From: Allobrachymonas chironomi DSM 19884
GTDB taxonomy: Bacteria > Pseudomonadota > Gammaproteobacteria > Burkholderiales > Burkholderiaceae_C
DNA: 64,000 bases
Reading direction: 5' to 3'
Assembly: GCF_000374625.1 (NCBI RefSeq)
Contig: NZ_KB894768.1
Coordinates: 109,232 to 173,231 of the forward strand
The position numbers were made by a program, and so were the translations under genes. This document shows, in pieces, positions 10,160 to 20,293 of this stretch (its first letter is position 1; each line of letters starts with the position of its first letter). The notes under the pieces are model-generated. The model was not told the origin of the DNA and ran no database searches. It worked only from the letters and a program-made list of their open reading frames with translations.

Positions 10160-12181
10160 ATGACACAAACGACCCTTTCCACGACGACCCTGGTCATCAT
10201 TGCCTTTCTGCCGCTGTTGACTGCCACCCTGGTAGGCATCTTTGGTACGGCAATCGGTGGCCGTATCCTGGGCAACAAGGCCTCGCACACGCTGACCATC
10301 GGCGGCGTGCTGGTCTCCTGCGTGCTGTCCGTGATGGTGCTGATGCAGGTGCTTGACGGTGCCCGCTATGACCAGACGCTGTACACCTGGCTGAGCATTG
10401 GTGGCCTGAACATGGAAGTCGGCTTCATGGTCGACAGCCTGACCGCCATGATGATGGTGGTGGTGACCTCGGTGTCGCTGATGGTGCACATCTACACCAT
10501 CGGCTACATGCAGGGTGATCCGGGCTACAACCGCTTCTTCTCCTACATCTCGCTGTTCACCTTCTCCATGCTGATGCTGGTGATGAGCAACAACTTCATG
10601 CAGCTGTTCTTTGGCTGGGAAGCGGTGGGCCTGGTGTCCTACCTGCTGATCGGCTTCTGGTACCAGCGTCCGACGGCGATCTTCGCCAACATGAAGGCGT
10701 TCCTGATCAACCGCGTGGGTGACTTCGGCTTCATCCTGGGCATCGGCCTGCTGCTGGCCTATACCGGCACACTGAACTACACCGAGTTCTTCGGCAAGGT
10801 GAACACGCTGGCTGGCCAGACCATGCCGGGTACCGGCTGGCAGATCGTGACCGTGGCGTCCATCTGCCTGTTCATCGGTGCCATGGGCAAGTCGGCGCAG
10901 TTCCCGCTGCACGCCTGGCTGCCGGACTCGATGGAAGGCCCGACGCCGATCTCCGCACTGATCCACGCGGCCACCATGGTGACCGCCGGCATCTTCATGG
11001 TGTCGCGCATGTCGCCGCTGTTCGAGATGAGTGATGTTGCGCTGAACTTCATCCTGATCATCGGTGCCATCACGGCCTTCTTCATGGGTATCCTGGGCAT
11101 CATCCAGAATGATATCAAGCGCGTGGTGGCGTACTCCACGCTGTCGCAGTTGGGTTACATGACCATGGCCCTGGGTGCCTCCGCCTACTCCGTGGCCGTG
11201 TTCCACCTGATGACGCACGCCTTCTTCAAGGCCCTGCTGTTCCTGGCGGCCGGCTCCGTCATCATCGGCATGCACCACAACCAGGACATCCGCTGGATGG
11301 GCAATGTGCGCAAGTACATGCCGATCACCTGGATCACTTTCCTGATTGGTACCCTGTCCCTGATCGGTACGCCGTTCTTCTCGGGCTTCTACTCCAAGGA
11401 AAGCATCATCGAGGCGCTGCACTTCAGCACGCTGCCCGCAGCCGGCATCGCCTACTGGGCGGCCCTGCTGAGCGTCTTTGTGACCTCGCTGTACAGCTTC
11501 CGCGTCTACTTCCTGGTCTTCCATGGCAAGGAGCGCTATGACCAGAATCCGGAGCCGCACCATGACGATCACCATGATGACCATGGCGACGGCAAGCCGC
11601 ACGAATCTCCGTGGGTGGTGACGCTGCCGCTGGTGCTGCTGGCGATTCCGTCGGTGATCATCGGCTACCTGGCTGTGGATGCCATGCTGTTTGGCGACTT
11701 CTTCAAGGATGCCATCCATGTGGATGCACGTCACCCGGCCATGGCAACCTACGCTGAGCACTGGGTCAACGTCTTCCACGGTGCCACCGGTTTTGCCCTG
11801 CACGCGGTACAGACCGTGCCGTTCTGGCTGACAGTGGCCGGCTTTGCCGTGGCCTACTTCCTCTACATGATGAAGAACAACGTGGCTGCCAGCCTGGCCA
11901 AGGCCTTTGCCCCGATCATCGCCGTGCTGGAAAACAAGTACTACGTCGACTGGGTCAACGAGAACATCGTGGCCCGTGGTGCACGCTGTCTCGGTACCGG
12001 CCTGTGGAAGGCGGGTGACCAGGGCCTGATCGATGGTGCCATCGTGAATGGTTCCTGGAAGGTTGTCGGCGGTATCGCTTCGGTGGTCCGGAAAGTCCAG
12101 ACCGGTTATATCTACCACTACGCCCTGGCCATGATCCTGGGTGTGCTGGTGATGGTGGCCTGGTTCGTCTGGTTCGCCTAA
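10160..12181 (+). CDS. nuoL: NADH-quinone oxidoreductase subunit L
   Basis: This distal antiporter-like subunit carries the long lateral helix. It has 673 residues and about 16 helices. Conserved pieces include FFGWEAVGLVSYLLIGFW with the key Glu, LPDSMEGPTPISALIHAATMVTAG, and the broken-helix region with KRVVAYSTLSQLGYMT. A His/Asp-rich cytosolic loop (residues 467-475) lies between helices late in the protein; similar loops occur in some proteobacterial NuoL. It starts 7 bases after nuoK. Confidence 0.98.
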   Translation: MTQTTLSTTTLVIIAFLPLLTATLVGIFGTAIGGRILGNKASHTLTIGGVLVSCVLSVMVLMQVLDGARYDQTLYTWLSIGGLNMEVGFMVDSLTAMMMVVVTSVSLMVHIYTIGYMQGDPGYNRFFSYISLFTFSMLMLVMSNNFMQLFFGWEAVGLVSYLLIGFWYQRPTAIFANMKAFLINRVGDFGFILGIGLLLAYTGTLNYTEFFGKVNTLAGQTMPGTGWQIVTVASICLFIGAMGKSAQFPLHAWLPDSMEGPTPISALIHAATMVTAGIFMVSRMSPLFEMSDVALNFILIIGAITAFFMGILGIIQNDIKRVVAYSTLSQLGYMTMALGASAYSVAVFHLMTHAFFKALLFLAAGSVIIGMHHNQDIRWMGNVRKYMPITWITFLIGTLSLIGTPFFSGFYSKESIIEALHFSTLPAAGIAYWAALLSVFVTSLYSFRVYFLVFHGKERYDQNPEPHHDDHHDDHGDGKPHESPWVVTLPLVLLAIPSVIIGYLAVDAMLFGDFFKDAIHVDARHPAMATYAEHWVNVFHGATGFALHAVQTVPFWLTVAGFAVAYFLYMMKNNVAASLAKAFAPIIAVLENKYYVDWVNENIVARGARCLGTGLWKAGDQGLIDGAIVNGSWKVVGGIASVVRKVQTGYIYHYALAMILGVLVMVAWFVWFA

Positions 12182-12199
12182 TAAGGGAGAAATAGAAAA

Positions 12200-13675
12200 A
12201 TGGGATTGTTGAGCCTGGCCATCTGGCTACCCATCGCGATCGGAGCCGTTCTGCTCGCCTTCAACGAGGATCGCCACGCCCGCATGGTGCGCTGGATTGC
12301 GTTGATCGGTTCCATCGCCAGCTTCCTGGTGACGATACCGCTGTACACCGGTTTCCAGCTGAACACGGCTGCCTTGCAGTTCGTGGAAAAGAATCCGTGG
12401 ATTCCGCGTTTCAACATCAACTACCACCTCGGTGTTGATGGCATCTCGCTGTGGTTCGTGCTGCTGACTGCCTTCATCACGGTTGTGGTGGTGATCTCGG
12501 CCTGGGAAGTGATTTCCCAGCGCGTGAACCAGTACATGGCTGCCTTCCTGATCCTCAGCGGGGCCATGATCGGCGTGTTTGCTGCCCAGGATGCGATGCT
12601 GTTCTACGTGTTCTTCGAGGCCACGCTGATTCCGATGTACCTGATCATCGGTATCTGGGGGGGGCCGCGCAAGATCTACGCCGCCTTCAAGTTCTTCCTG
12701 TATACGCTGCTCGGTTCGCTGCTGATGCTGGTGGCCCTGGTCTACCTGTACAACGTGTCCGGTGGCAGCTTCGACTTCCAGACCTGGTACAAGTTGCCCT
12801 TGGGAGCAACGGCGCAGACGCTGCTGTTCTTCGCCTTCTTTGCCGCCTTTGCCGTGAAGATCCCGATGTGGCCGGTACATACCTGGTTGCCCGATGTGCA
12901 CGTGGAAGCACCGACCGGTGGTTCCGCCGTGCTGGCAGCCATCATGCTGAAGCTGGGTGGCTACGGTTTCCTGCGCTTCAACCTGCCGATCACGCCGGAC
13001 GCTTCGCAAGAGTGGGCCTGGCTGATGATTGCGCTGTCGCTGATTGCCGTGGTCTACGTCGGTCTGGTGGCCCTGGTGCAAAAGGACATGAAGAAGCTGG
13101 TGGCGTACTCCTCGGTCGCGCACATGGGCTTCGTGACGCTGGGCTTCTTTGTCTTCAGCGACATGGGCGTGTCCGGTGCCATCGTGCAGATGATTGCACA
13201 CGGTTTCGTCTCTGCAGCCATGTTCCTGTGTATCGGCGTGCTGTACGATCGCGTGCATTCGCGTGAAATCGCCGATTACGGTGGCGTGATCAACACCATG
13301 CCCAAGTTTGCTGCCTTTGCACTGCTGTTCTCGATGGCCAATAGCGGCCTGCCGGCAACGGCCGGTTTCGTCGGCGAGTGGATGGTGATCCTGGCCAGTG
13401 TCGAATACGATTTCTGGATTGGCCTGCTGACGGCGACTGCCCTGATCCTGGCGGCTTCCTATACCCTGTGGATGTACAAGCGCGTCTATCTGGGTCCGGT
13501 GACCAACGACAATGTCCGCGCCCTGCAGGACATCAACTGCCGCGAATTCGTGATGCTGGCGCTGCTGGCCATCGCCGTGCTGGCCATGGGTGTCTATCCC
13601 AAGCCCTTCACTGACGTCATGGACGCTTCTGTTGCACACCTGCTGCAGCAAGTGGCTGCGACCAAACTGCCCTGA
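12200..13675 (+). CDS. nuoM: NADH-quinone oxidoreductase subunit M
   Basis: This is the second antiporter-like proton-pumping subunit. It has 491 residues. The family signatures FFEATLIPMYLIIGIWGG (key Glu), LPDVHVEAPTGGSAVLAAIMLKLGGYG and KKLVAYSSVAHMGFV are all present. AAGGGAGAAA precedes the ATG. It lies 18 bases after nuoL and 11 before nuoN. Confidence 0.98.
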   Translation: MGLLSLAIWLPIAIGAVLLAFNEDRHARMVRWIALIGSIASFLVTIPLYTGFQLNTAALQFVEKNPWIPRFNINYHLGVDGISLWFVLLTAFITVVVVISAWEVISQRVNQYMAAFLILSGAMIGVFAAQDAMLFYVFFEATLIPMYLIIGIWGGPRKIYAAFKFFLYTLLGSLLMLVALVYLYNVSGGSFDFQTWYKLPLGATAQTLLFFAFFAAFAVKIPMWPVHTWLPDVHVEAPTGGSAVLAAIMLKLGGYGFLRFNLPITPDASQEWAWLMIALSLIAVVYVGLVALVQKDMKKLVAYSSVAHMGFVTLGFFVFSDMGVSGAIVQMIAHGFVSAAMFLCIGVLYDRVHSREIADYGGVINTMPKFAAFALLFSMANSGLPATAGFVGEWMVILASVEYDFWIGLLTATALILAASYTLWMYKRVYLGPVTNDNVRALQDINCREFVMLALLAIAVLAMGVYPKPFTDVMDASVAHLLQQVAATKLP

Positions 13676-13686
13676 GAGAGCCTGCA

Positions 13687-15183
13687 ATGATTGACAAACT
13701 GAGTTGGATTGCCATCTATCCGGAAATTTTCCTGGCGGTGATGGCCAGTGTGATCTTGCTGGCCGACCTGTTCGTGAAGAGCCCGGGCCGCGTGCCGACC
13801 TACCTGCTGACGCAGCTGACGCTGCTGGCGCTGGTGGCGATCCAGGCCCTGTACGCACTCAACGGCTATACCATCTACGCCTTCGGCGATACGGTGGTGA
13901 GCGACACCATGGGCAGCTGGCTGAAGTGTTTTGCCGCCCTGGCCACTTTCGTGACGCTGGTCTATGCCCGTCCGTACTCCGAGCAACGCGGCATGTTCCT
14001 GCGTGGTGGCGAGCTCTACCCGCTGGTGTTGTTCAGCCTGCTGGGCATCTTCGTGCTGACCTCGGCCAACCATTTCCTGCTGATCTACCTGGGTCTGGAA
14101 CTGCTGACACTGCCGTCCTATGCCATGGTGGCGCTGCGTCGTGACAATGCCGAAGCCAGCGAATCGGCCATGAAGTACTTTGTGCTGGGTTCGCTGTCTT
14201 CCGGTTTCCTGCTGTATGGCATGTCCATGCTCTACGGTGCCACCGGTTCGCTGCTGCTGCCCGAAGTGCAGCATGTGATCGCCAGCGGCATGGCCAAGAC
14301 CCAGATCCTGGTGTTCGGCGTGGTCTTCATCGTGTCCGGCCTGGCGTTCAAGCTGGGTGCCGTTCCCTTCCACATGTGGATGCCTGACGTCTATCAGGGT
14401 GCGCCCACGTCGGTGACCCTGGTGATTGCCGCAGCGCCCAAGCTGGCCGCTTTTGCCATGGCGATCCGTCTGCTGGTCGAAGGCATGCTGCCAATGGCGG
14501 TCGAGTGGCAGCAGATGCTGATCATCCTCGCGGTGCTGTCGTTGCTGGTCGGTAACCTGGCGGCCATCATGCAGCAGAACATCAAGCGCATGCTGGCGTA
14601 TTCCACCATCGCCCAGATCGGCTTCGTGCTGCTGGCGCTGGCAGCTGGTTATACCAACAACAACTTCAGCAACGTGGTGGATGCCTACTCGGCAGGCATG
14701 TTCTATATCGTGACCTATGTGCTGACCACGCTGGTCAACTTCGGCGTGATCCTGCTGCTGGCACGTGACGGTTTCGAGTGCGACAACATCAATGATCTGG
14801 CTGGCCTGAACCAGCGCAGCCCGCTGTATGCCGGCGTGATGGCCATCAGCCTGCTGTCGCTGGCCGGTATCCCGCCCATGGTCGGCTTCTACGCCAAGAT
14901 GAGCGTGTTGCAGTCGCTGGTGTCTTCCGGAACAGTCTTCCACATCGGTCTGGCCGTGTTTGCGGTGGTCATGTCGCTGATTGGCGCCTTCTACTACCTG
15001 CGCGTGATCAAGGTCATGTACTTTGATGCCCCGAATCCGCGTCTGCCGGAAACCCTGCATGCCGGTCTGGACGTGCGTGCCGTGCTGTCCCTGAACGGTG
15101 CCCTGGTGCTGGTGCTGGGCCTGATGCCGGCTGGCCTGATGAGCCTGTGTGCCCACGCGATTTATCGCATGCTGTCGGCCTGA
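13687..15183 (+). CDS. nuoN: NADH-quinone oxidoreductase subunit N
   Basis: This is the third antiporter-like subunit and the last gene of the core nuo set. It has 498 residues and about 14 helices. The motifs IYLGLELLTLPSYAMVA (key Glu), MPDVYQGAPTSVTLVIAAAPKLAAFA and KRMLAYSTIAQIGF place it firmly in NuoN. With it, all fourteen complex I subunits are present and intact. Confidence 0.98.
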   Translation: MIDKLSWIAIYPEIFLAVMASVILLADLFVKSPGRVPTYLLTQLTLLALVAIQALYALNGYTIYAFGDTVVSDTMGSWLKCFAALATFVTLVYARPYSEQRGMFLRGGELYPLVLFSLLGIFVLTSANHFLLIYLGLELLTLPSYAMVALRRDNAEASESAMKYFVLGSLSSGFLLYGMSMLYGATGSLLLPEVQHVIASGMAKTQILVFGVVFIVSGLAFKLGAVPFHMWMPDVYQGAPTSVTLVIAAAPKLAAFAMAIRLLVEGMLPMAVEWQQMLIILAVLSLLVGNLAAIMQQNIKRMLAYSTIAQIGFVLLALAAGYTNNNFSNVVDAYSAGMFYIVTYVLTTLVNFGVILLLARDGFECDNINDLAGLNQRSPLYAGVMAISLLSLAGIPPMVGFYAKMSVLQSLVSSGTVFHIGLAVFAVVMSLIGAFYYLRVIKVMYFDAPNPRLPETLHAGLDVRAVLSLNGALVLVLGLMPAGLMSLCAHAIYRMLSA

Positions 15184-15198
15184 GGTACTGGCTGACAC

Positions 15199-15507
15199 AT
15201 GGGACTTGACCTGTCGATCTGGCTGGTGATTCTGGTGGCCCTGGTGGCCGCCAACCTGCCATTCCTGAACCAGCGCATTTTTGCGCTGGTTCCCCGCAAG
15301 AGCCCGCAGCGCAAGGGGATTGCGCTGCAGCTGGCCGAGTGGCTGGTGCTGTATCTGCTGGTGGGGCTGTTCAGCCTGACACTGGAGCGCAATGCCGGCC
15401 AGATTTATCCCCAGGGCTGGCAGTTTTATGCCACCACGCTGGCCATGTTTGCCACACTGGCGTTTCCGGGTTTTGTCTACAGCCATCTGATGCGCCACAC
15501 CGATTGA
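15199..15507 (+). CDS. DUF2818 family small membrane protein
   Basis: The 102-residue protein has about three hydrophobic segments: residues 7-27, a middle stretch EWLVLYLLVGLFSL, and a last one around FYATTLAMFATLAFPGFVYSH. I recognise the NLPFLNQRIFAL opening and YPQGWQFYATT from proteins annotated as DUF2818 directly after nuoN in betaproteobacteria. The function is unknown. The 15-base gap after nuoN and its fixed position suggest an accessory role in complex I assembly or stability (inference). The ATG lacks a strong ribosome site. Confidence 0.8.
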   Translation: MGLDLSIWLVILVALVAANLPFLNQRIFALVPRKSPQRKGIALQLAEWLVLYLLVGLFSLTLERNAGQIYPQGWQFYATTLAMFATLAFPGFVYSHLMRHTD

Positions 15508-15516
15508 GGAGGGCGT

Positions 15517-16140
15517 ATGGCGGTTCCTGCTTTTCCGACCCTGCACGAGCATCTGCAGTGCGAGCATGACGGCTTGCGCGAGCGTACCCAGTCCCGCGAA
15601 TTGCTGGTGGCAGGGCGTTTTCTGAAGGTGGTACGCGATCAGGTGATGTTGCCGGACGGCAAGCTGTCTTCACGCGAATTTGTCCAGCATCCGGGGGCAG
15701 TGGTGGTGGTTCCGCTGCTGGAGGGCGGCCGCCTGCTGCTGGAGCGCCAGTACCGCCATCCGGTGGAGCGCGTGATGATCGAGTTCCCTGCGGGCAAGCT
15801 GGATGACGGCGAGCCGGGACTGCGCTGCGCCCAGCGTGAACTGCTGGAGGAGACCGGTTGCGTGGCGCGGGAATGGGCGTTTGCCGGCACCATGCACAAC
15901 TGCATAGGCTATTCTGATGAGCACATCGATATCTGGTTTGCGCGCGGACTGGATTATCACCAGCAGCAGCTGGAAGAAGGCGAGCTGCTGGATCTGGTGA
16001 CTGCCACGCCGCAGGAATTGCTGCAGAGCATGCGGGACGGGCTGTTGACCGATGCCAAGACCATCACCTGCATGCTGTGGCTGCAACAGATGCTGGATGG
16101 CAGCTGGCAGCCTGATTGGCAGAAGGATGGGCAGACGTGA
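15517..16140 (+). CDS. NUDIX hydrolase, ADP-ribose pyrophosphatase type
   Basis: It probably hydrolyses ADP-ribose or related nucleoside diphosphate derivatives in the cytosol. It has 207 residues. The NUDIX box is complete: Gly, five residues, Glu, seven residues, REL, then EETG (GKLDDGE...RELLEETG). An RQYRHPVERVMIEFPAGKLD stretch before the box is typical of the ADPRase (NudF-like) subgroup. GAGGAGGGCGT precedes the ATG. Its stop codon overlaps the GTG start of the next gene. Confidence 0.88.
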   Translation: MAVPAFPTLHEHLQCEHDGLRERTQSRELLVAGRFLKVVRDQVMLPDGKLSSREFVQHPGAVVVVPLLEGGRLLLERQYRHPVERVMIEFPAGKLDDGEPGLRCAQRELLEETGCVAREWAFAGTMHNCIGYSDEHIDIWFARGLDYHQQQLEEGELLDLVTATPQELLQSMRDGLLTDAKTITCMLWLQQMLDGSWQPDWQKDGQT

Positions 16141-16583
16141 AGGTGTTCAATCTGCGCTGCGGCGCAGGGCACGATTTTGAAGGCTGGTTTGCGTCGGAGG
16201 AGGACTTTCTGTCGCAGCAGCAGGGCGGTCTGCTGTCCTGCCCTGAATGCGGTGACATGCAGGTGGAGAAAATGCTGTCGGCACCACATATCAACCTGGG
16301 TCATGGCAAGGCGCAGCCGTCAGCCGGCCAGCCGACCGAGCAGCAGCAGCGCCGTCGCGTGGTGCAGGCCATGTACGAGCGCATGGTGCAGCATGTGATC
16401 GAACATACCGAAGATGTGGGCGATGCCTTTCCGGAGCAGGCGCGCAAGATGCATTACGGAGAGCTGGACGAGGCCCCGATCCGTGGCCAGGCCAGCCCGG
16501 AAGAAACCGAAGCCTTGCGCGAGGAGGGCATCGATGTGGTGTCATTGCCGATTCCCAAGGTGTCCCAGGGCAAGCTGCAATAA
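16137..16583 (+). CDS. DUF1178 family protein
   Basis: The 148-residue cytosolic protein begins VKVFNLRCGAGHDFEGWFAS, followed by a CPECG pair and KMLSAPHIN. This is the recognised DUF1178 pattern: a zinc-ribbon-like N-terminus with CxxGH and CPxC. The C-terminal half is helical. The function is unknown. The GTG start overlaps the NUDIX stop (GTGA); an in-frame ATG at 16116 would add seven untypical residues. It is the last gene of the co-directional block that starts with nuo. Confidence 0.8.
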   Translation: MKVFNLRCGAGHDFEGWFASEEDFLSQQQGGLLSCPECGDMQVEKMLSAPHINLGHGKAQPSAGQPTEQQQRRRVVQAMYERMVQHVIEHTEDVGDAFPEQARKMHYGELDEAPIRGQASPEETEALREEGIDVVSLPIPKVSQGKLQ

Positions 16584-16654
16584 GGCCTGGTGACGGAGGT
16601 TGCGGCAGGTCTGCCGATGCTTGCCGCTCCTGTTTCCCGCTCTGCCGGAAGGGG

Positions 16655-17650
16655 TCAGTTCCTGCCCGGCCAGGCTGATGCTGGTTCCCTCTGCAGCGCA
16701 TCGGCGGCATGCCGGATGAGTTGTCCGATGGCGTCTGGCTGATCACAGGCAATGGTTTGCCGCCAGGGCATGCTGCGCAGCCAGGTGAGCTGGCGTTTGG
16801 CCAGCTGGCGGGTGGCGGCAAGCGCCTTCTCGCGCCAGATGGCGACCGGCTCGCCCTGGTCCATGCCTTCCCAGGCCTGGCGATAGCCGACACAGCGGAT
16901 CGAGGGCAGGGACACATCCAAATCGCCGCGCTGGCGCAGCTGGCGGACTTCCGCTTCAAAACCGGCTGCCAGCATGGCGTCGAAGCGCAGCGCAATGCGC
17001 TGGTGCAGCCAGCCACGGTCGGATGGCTCCAGGCTCAGCAGGGCCAGCGGCATGTGGCCACCGAGCCGGCTGTCCTGGCCGGCGTGCCAGTGTGACAGGG
17101 GCTTGCCGGTCTGGTGCCAGACTTCCAGTGCCCGGCCGATACGCTGGCTGTCGTTGGGGGCGAGGCGGTGGGCGGTGGTGGCATCGACTTGCTGCAGGCG
17201 CGCGTGCAGCGCCGGCCAGCCGTGGCGCAGGGCTTCCTGCTCGATCTGGGCCCGGATAGCCGGGTCGGTGGCGGGCATGTCGTTCAGACCCTCGAACAGA
17301 GCCTTGAAGTAGAGCATGGTGCCGCCGACCAGCAGCGGCAGGTGGCCACGGGACTGGATCGCCTGCATGGCGGCACGGGCGTCCTGGACGAAACGGGCGG
17401 CGCTGTAGCTTTCCAGCGGATCAATCAGGTTAATCAGGTGATGCGGGGCCAGGACCAGCTCTTCTGCGCTGGGCTTGGCAGTGCCGATATCCATCTGGCG
17501 GTAGACCAGGGCGGAATCGACACTGACGATTTCCACCGGCAGCTGCCAGTGCTGGTGTGCGTGCTCGGCCAGCGCCAGCGCTGCGGCGGTCTTGCCACTG
17601 GCGGTGGGGCCGGCAATCGCCAGATAGCGGGGGAGGCTGGCATCGGTCAT
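16655..17650 (-). CDS. miaA: tRNA dimethylallyltransferase
   Basis: MiaA transfers a dimethylallyl group to A37 of tRNAs reading UNN codons. The 331-residue protein has the P-loop GPTASGKT near residues 14-21, [17 protein letters not shown] (substrate Asp), and [25 protein letters not shown] follows in the C-terminal tRNA-binding part. The start [14 protein letters not shown] is chosen because it sits two bases after the mutL stop on the same strand, and reading further upstream runs into mutL. mutL-miaA is a common proteobacterial pair. Confidence 0.96.
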   Translation of the reverse strand: MTDASLPRYLAIAGPTASGKTAAALALAEHAHQHWQLPVEIVSVDSALVYRQMDIGTAKPSAEELVLAPHHLINLIDPLESYSAARFVQDARAAMQAIQSRGHLPLLVGGTMLYFKALFEGLNDMPATDPAIRAQIEQEALRHGWPALHARLQQVDATTAHRLAPNDSQRIGRALEVWHQTGKPLSHWHAGQDSRLGGHMPLALLSLEPSDRGWLHQRIALRFDAMLAAGFEAEVRQLRQRGDLDVSLPSIRCVGYRQAWEGMDQGEPVAIWREKALAATRQLAKRQLTWLRSMPWRQTIACDQPDAIGQLIRHAADALQREPASAWPGRN

Positions 17651-17652
17651 GG

Positions 17653-19521
17653 TCAGCGGCCACGCAGGAACAGGGCGTCGAGTTCGCGCATGCCGAGCTG
17701 ACGCCAGGTGGGGCGGCCATGGTTGCACTGGTCGGCGCGTTCGGTCGCTTCCATCTGGCGCAGCAGGGCGTTCATTTCTTCCAGGGTCAGGCGTCGGTTG
17801 GCGCGTACCGCGCCGTGACAGGCCATGGTGGCGAGGATCTCGTTGCGGGCGCGTTGCAGCACGGTACTGGCGTCGTGGCGTGCCAGCTCGTCCAGCACCT
17901 GGCGGGCCAGCTCCACCGGGTCGCTGCTGGCAAGCTGGGTGGGGACGGAGCGCACCGCCAGCGTGCGGGCGGCCAGCAGCGAGACTTCCAGCCCCAGTTG
18001 CGCCAGCACGTCGGCGTAGTCCTGGGCGGCGGCGATTTCCTGCGGCGTGGCGGCGAAGGTCGCCGGAATCAGCAGTGGCTGGCTGTGCAGCGTGGCCTGA
18101 TCGAGTTGCTGCTTGAGCTGTTCGTAGACGATGCGCTCGTGGGCGGCATGCATGTCGACCAGCACCATGCCGAAGGCGTTTTCGGCGATCACGTAGACGC
18201 CGTGGATTTGCGCCACGGCGCGGCCCAGTGGCCACTGGTCGTGGGTGTCGGGCAGCGGTTGCGGGCTGACGTCCGTGGTCGCTGCCGTGCCGATGGCCGG
18301 ACTGGCGGGGGTTGCCGGATCGGCCGGGGACAGCATGGCCCAGGGGGCGATGCCTTCCTGCAGCTGGTCGCGGTAGGGGCCGGAACGGGCATCGGGCTGG
18401 TAGGGGTTGAGCGGCATGCCCTGTTGTCGCCAGGCGGGCATGGCGCTGGTGCTCAGTGGCAGGCCGGGTGGCGGCGTGAGCTGCAGCGGGTTGCTGCCGC
18501 CATCGGCCTGACCGGCGCGAGACGGGGCGAGTGCCTGTTGCAGTGCCTGGCGCACGGCCTGGTGCACCTCGCGGCTGTCGCGGAAACGGACCTCGATCTT
18601 GGTCGGGTGCACGTTGACATCCACGCGCAGCGGATCAATCCCGATATGGAGCACATAGACCGGCTGGCGCTGGCCGTGCAGTATGTCCTCGTAGGCGTTG
18701 CGGGCGGCGTGCGCGATCACCTTGTCACGCACGTAGCGGCCGTTGACGTAGGCGTATTGCTGGTCGGCGCGCGAGCGGGCGTGGTCGGGCAGGCCGCAGC
18801 GGCCTTGCACGCGCAAGGGGCCACCCGGGGTCTGGATCTCGTAATCGACGGCCAGACTTTGTTCGATGAAGGCATCGCCGAGGACATCGGCCATGCGGCG
18901 TTCGGCGTCGGCGGCGCGCCACTGTTCCAGCAGTTTGCCGTCGTGCCAGAGCGTGAAGGCGACATCGGGACGCGCCAGCGCGTGGCGGCGCACGGCATCG
19001 AGGCAATGGGCGAGTTCGGTGGTTTCGCTTTTCAGGAACTTGCGGCGCGCCGGCGTGCTGAAGAACAACTCGCGCACCTCGACCGAGGTGCCGCGCTGGC
19101 GCGCTGCCGGCCGCACTTCGCCGCTGCGGGCATCGAGAAAATGCGCGTGTTCGGCATCGGCGGTGGCGGAGAGCAGGCTGAGTTCGGAGACGGAACCGAT
19201 GGCAGCCAGGGCCTCGCCGCGGAAGCCCATGGTTTCGACCGCTTCGAGATCGTGCAGGCTGCGGATCTTGCTGGTGGCGTGACGCTGGATCGCCAGTGGC
19301 AGCTGCGTGGACGGGATGCCGATGCCGTCATCCTCGACCGCGATCAGGCGGATGCCGCCAGCCTGCAGTCGCACGGTGATGTGGCGCGCGCCGGAATCGA
19401 GGGCATTGTCGAGCAGTTCACGCACGACGGCAGCCGGACGCTCGATGACTTCACCAGCGGCGATCTGGCTGATCAGTTCGTCGGGCAGGGCCTGGATGGT
19501 AGGGTGGGGGACAGCAGACAT
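17653..19521 (-). CDS. mutL: DNA mismatch repair protein MutL
   Basis: MutL couples MutS mismatch recognition to strand removal. The 622-residue protein has the GHKL ATPase motifs: [11 protein letters not shown] (Glu35, Asn39), VEDDGIGI (about 62-69) and GFRGEAL (99-105). A Pro/Gln-rich linker (about 335-420) leads to the dimerisation domain. That domain contains D456-MHA-x2-E-x4-E, the metal-dependent endonuclease motif, plus ACHGAVRA and CNHGRPTW near the end. This predicts a nicking MutL of the MutH-independent type. MSAVPHP is taken as the start because GGAC and A-rich sequence precede it; an upstream in-frame start has no family support. Confidence 0.95.
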   Translation of the reverse strand: MSAVPHPTIQALPDELISQIAAGEVIERPAAVVRELLDNALDSGARHITVRLQAGGIRLIAVEDDGIGIPSTQLPLAIQRHATSKIRSLHDLEAVETMGFRGEALAAIGSVSELSLLSATADAEHAHFLDARSGEVRPAARQRGTSVEVRELFFSTPARRKFLKSETTELAHCLDAVRRHALARPDVAFTLWHDGKLLEQWRAADAERRMADVLGDAFIEQSLAVDYEIQTPGGPLRVQGRCGLPDHARSRADQQYAYVNGRYVRDKVIAHAARNAYEDILHGQRQPVYVLHIGIDPLRVDVNVHPTKIEVRFRDSREVHQAVRQALQQALAPSRAGQADGGSNPLQLTPPPGLPLSTSAMPAWRQQGMPLNPYQPDARSGPYRDQLQEGIAPWAMLSPADPATPASPAIGTAATTDVSPQPLPDTHDQWPLGRAVAQIHGVYVIAENAFGMVLVDMHAAHERIVYEQLKQQLDQATLHSQPLLIPATFAATPQEIAAAQDYADVLAQLGLEVSLLAARTLAVRSVPTQLASSDPVELARQVLDELARHDASTVLQRARNEILATMACHGAVRANRRLTLEEMNALLRQMEATERADQCNHGRPTWRQLGMRELDALFLRGR

Positions 19522-19621
19522 GGAGGACAAAAAAGGTATCGGGGCATTGTAGCCAGCCTGTGTCGGGAAGGGGGCATGCTGCGATAATGCTGCATCGCCA
19601 CATACATTGCCGGACCCCAGC

Positions 19622-20293
19622 ATGGAAATCATCGGATTCCTGATCGACTTCATTCTTCATATCGACCGCCATATCTTCGAATTCGTGCAGCAGTACGGCA
19701 ACTGGGTCTATGGGCTGCTGTTCCTGATCGTGTTTGTCGAGACCGGGGTGGTGATCATGCCTTTCCTGCCGGGCGATTCGCTGCTGTTCATCGTGGGCGC
19801 GCTGGCCGGTACCGGCCATCTGGATCTGTGGATTGCCATGGCGGTGCTGTGGGTGGCAGCGGTGCTGGGGGATCAGTGCAACTACAGCATCGGGCGCTAT
19901 TTCGGGCCCAAGGTGTTCCAGTGGGAAGATTCGCGCCTGTTCAACAAGAAGGCGTTTGACAAGGCGCACAACTTCTATGAGCGTTATGGCGGCATCACCA
20001 TCGTGCTGGCGCGCTTCATGCCGTTTATCCGCACCTTTGTGCCGTTCGTCGCTGGAGTGGCCGAGATGAGCCGGGCCAAGTTCACCTTCTACAACGTGCT
20101 GGGGGCGACGATCTGGGTTGGCGGCATCGTGGTGGCAGGCTATCTGTTCGGCAATATTCCGTGGGTGCAGCAGAATCTGCAGATCATCATCTGGGGGCTG
20201 ATCCTGGTGCCGGGCCTGATCGCGCTGTACGGGGCCTGGAAAGCCGGGCGCGCCGAGAAGGCCCAGGTGACGCAGGCCGGCAGCACCCGGTAA
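19622..20293 (+). CDS. DedA/VTT-domain inner-membrane protein
   Basis: The 223-residue polytopic protein is of the DedA family, whose members act as lipid flippases or scramblases for undecaprenyl phosphate or phospholipids. Seen here are IVFVETGVVIMPFLPGDSLLFIVGALA (the DedA E-x-G...FLPGDSLL motif) and a second re-entrant motif ARFMPFIRTFVPFVAGVAEM (R-F-x-P-x-x-R). Both are typical of transport-competent members. The start is the ATG giving MEIIGF; an in-frame TTG 15 bases earlier is possible. GATAAT (19583-19588) is a likely -10. It is divergent from mutL. Confidence 0.9.
   Translation: MEIIGFLIDFILHIDRHIFEFVQQYGNWVYGLLFLIVFVETGVVIMPFLPGDSLLFIVGALAGTGHLDLWIAMAVLWVAAVLGDQCNYSIGRYFGPKVFQWEDSRLFNKKAFDKAHNFYERYGGITIVLARFMPFIRTFVPFVAGVAEMSRAKFTFYNVLGATIWVGGIVVAGYLFGNIPWVQQNLQIIIWGLILVPGLIALYGAWKAGRAEKAQVTQAGSTR

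Noticed and set aside
11550..11600. His-rich loop in NuoL as a metal-binding novelty
   Set aside because: A short His/Asp cytosolic loop occurs in other proteobacterial NuoL proteins; nothing else points to a metal role.
10133..12118. A 661-codon frame on the - strand opposite nuoL
   Set aside because: Extreme His/Gln/Asp content and no recognisable fold; nuoL on the + strand is certain.
13594..15567. A 657-codon frame on the - strand opposite nuoN
   Set aside because: Same shadow-frame composition; it crosses nuoN and DUF2818 without start or ribosome site.
17557..19587. A 676-codon frame on the + strand opposite mutL
   Set aside because: Gly/Val/Arg-rich antisense frame; mutL and miaA on the - strand explain the region.
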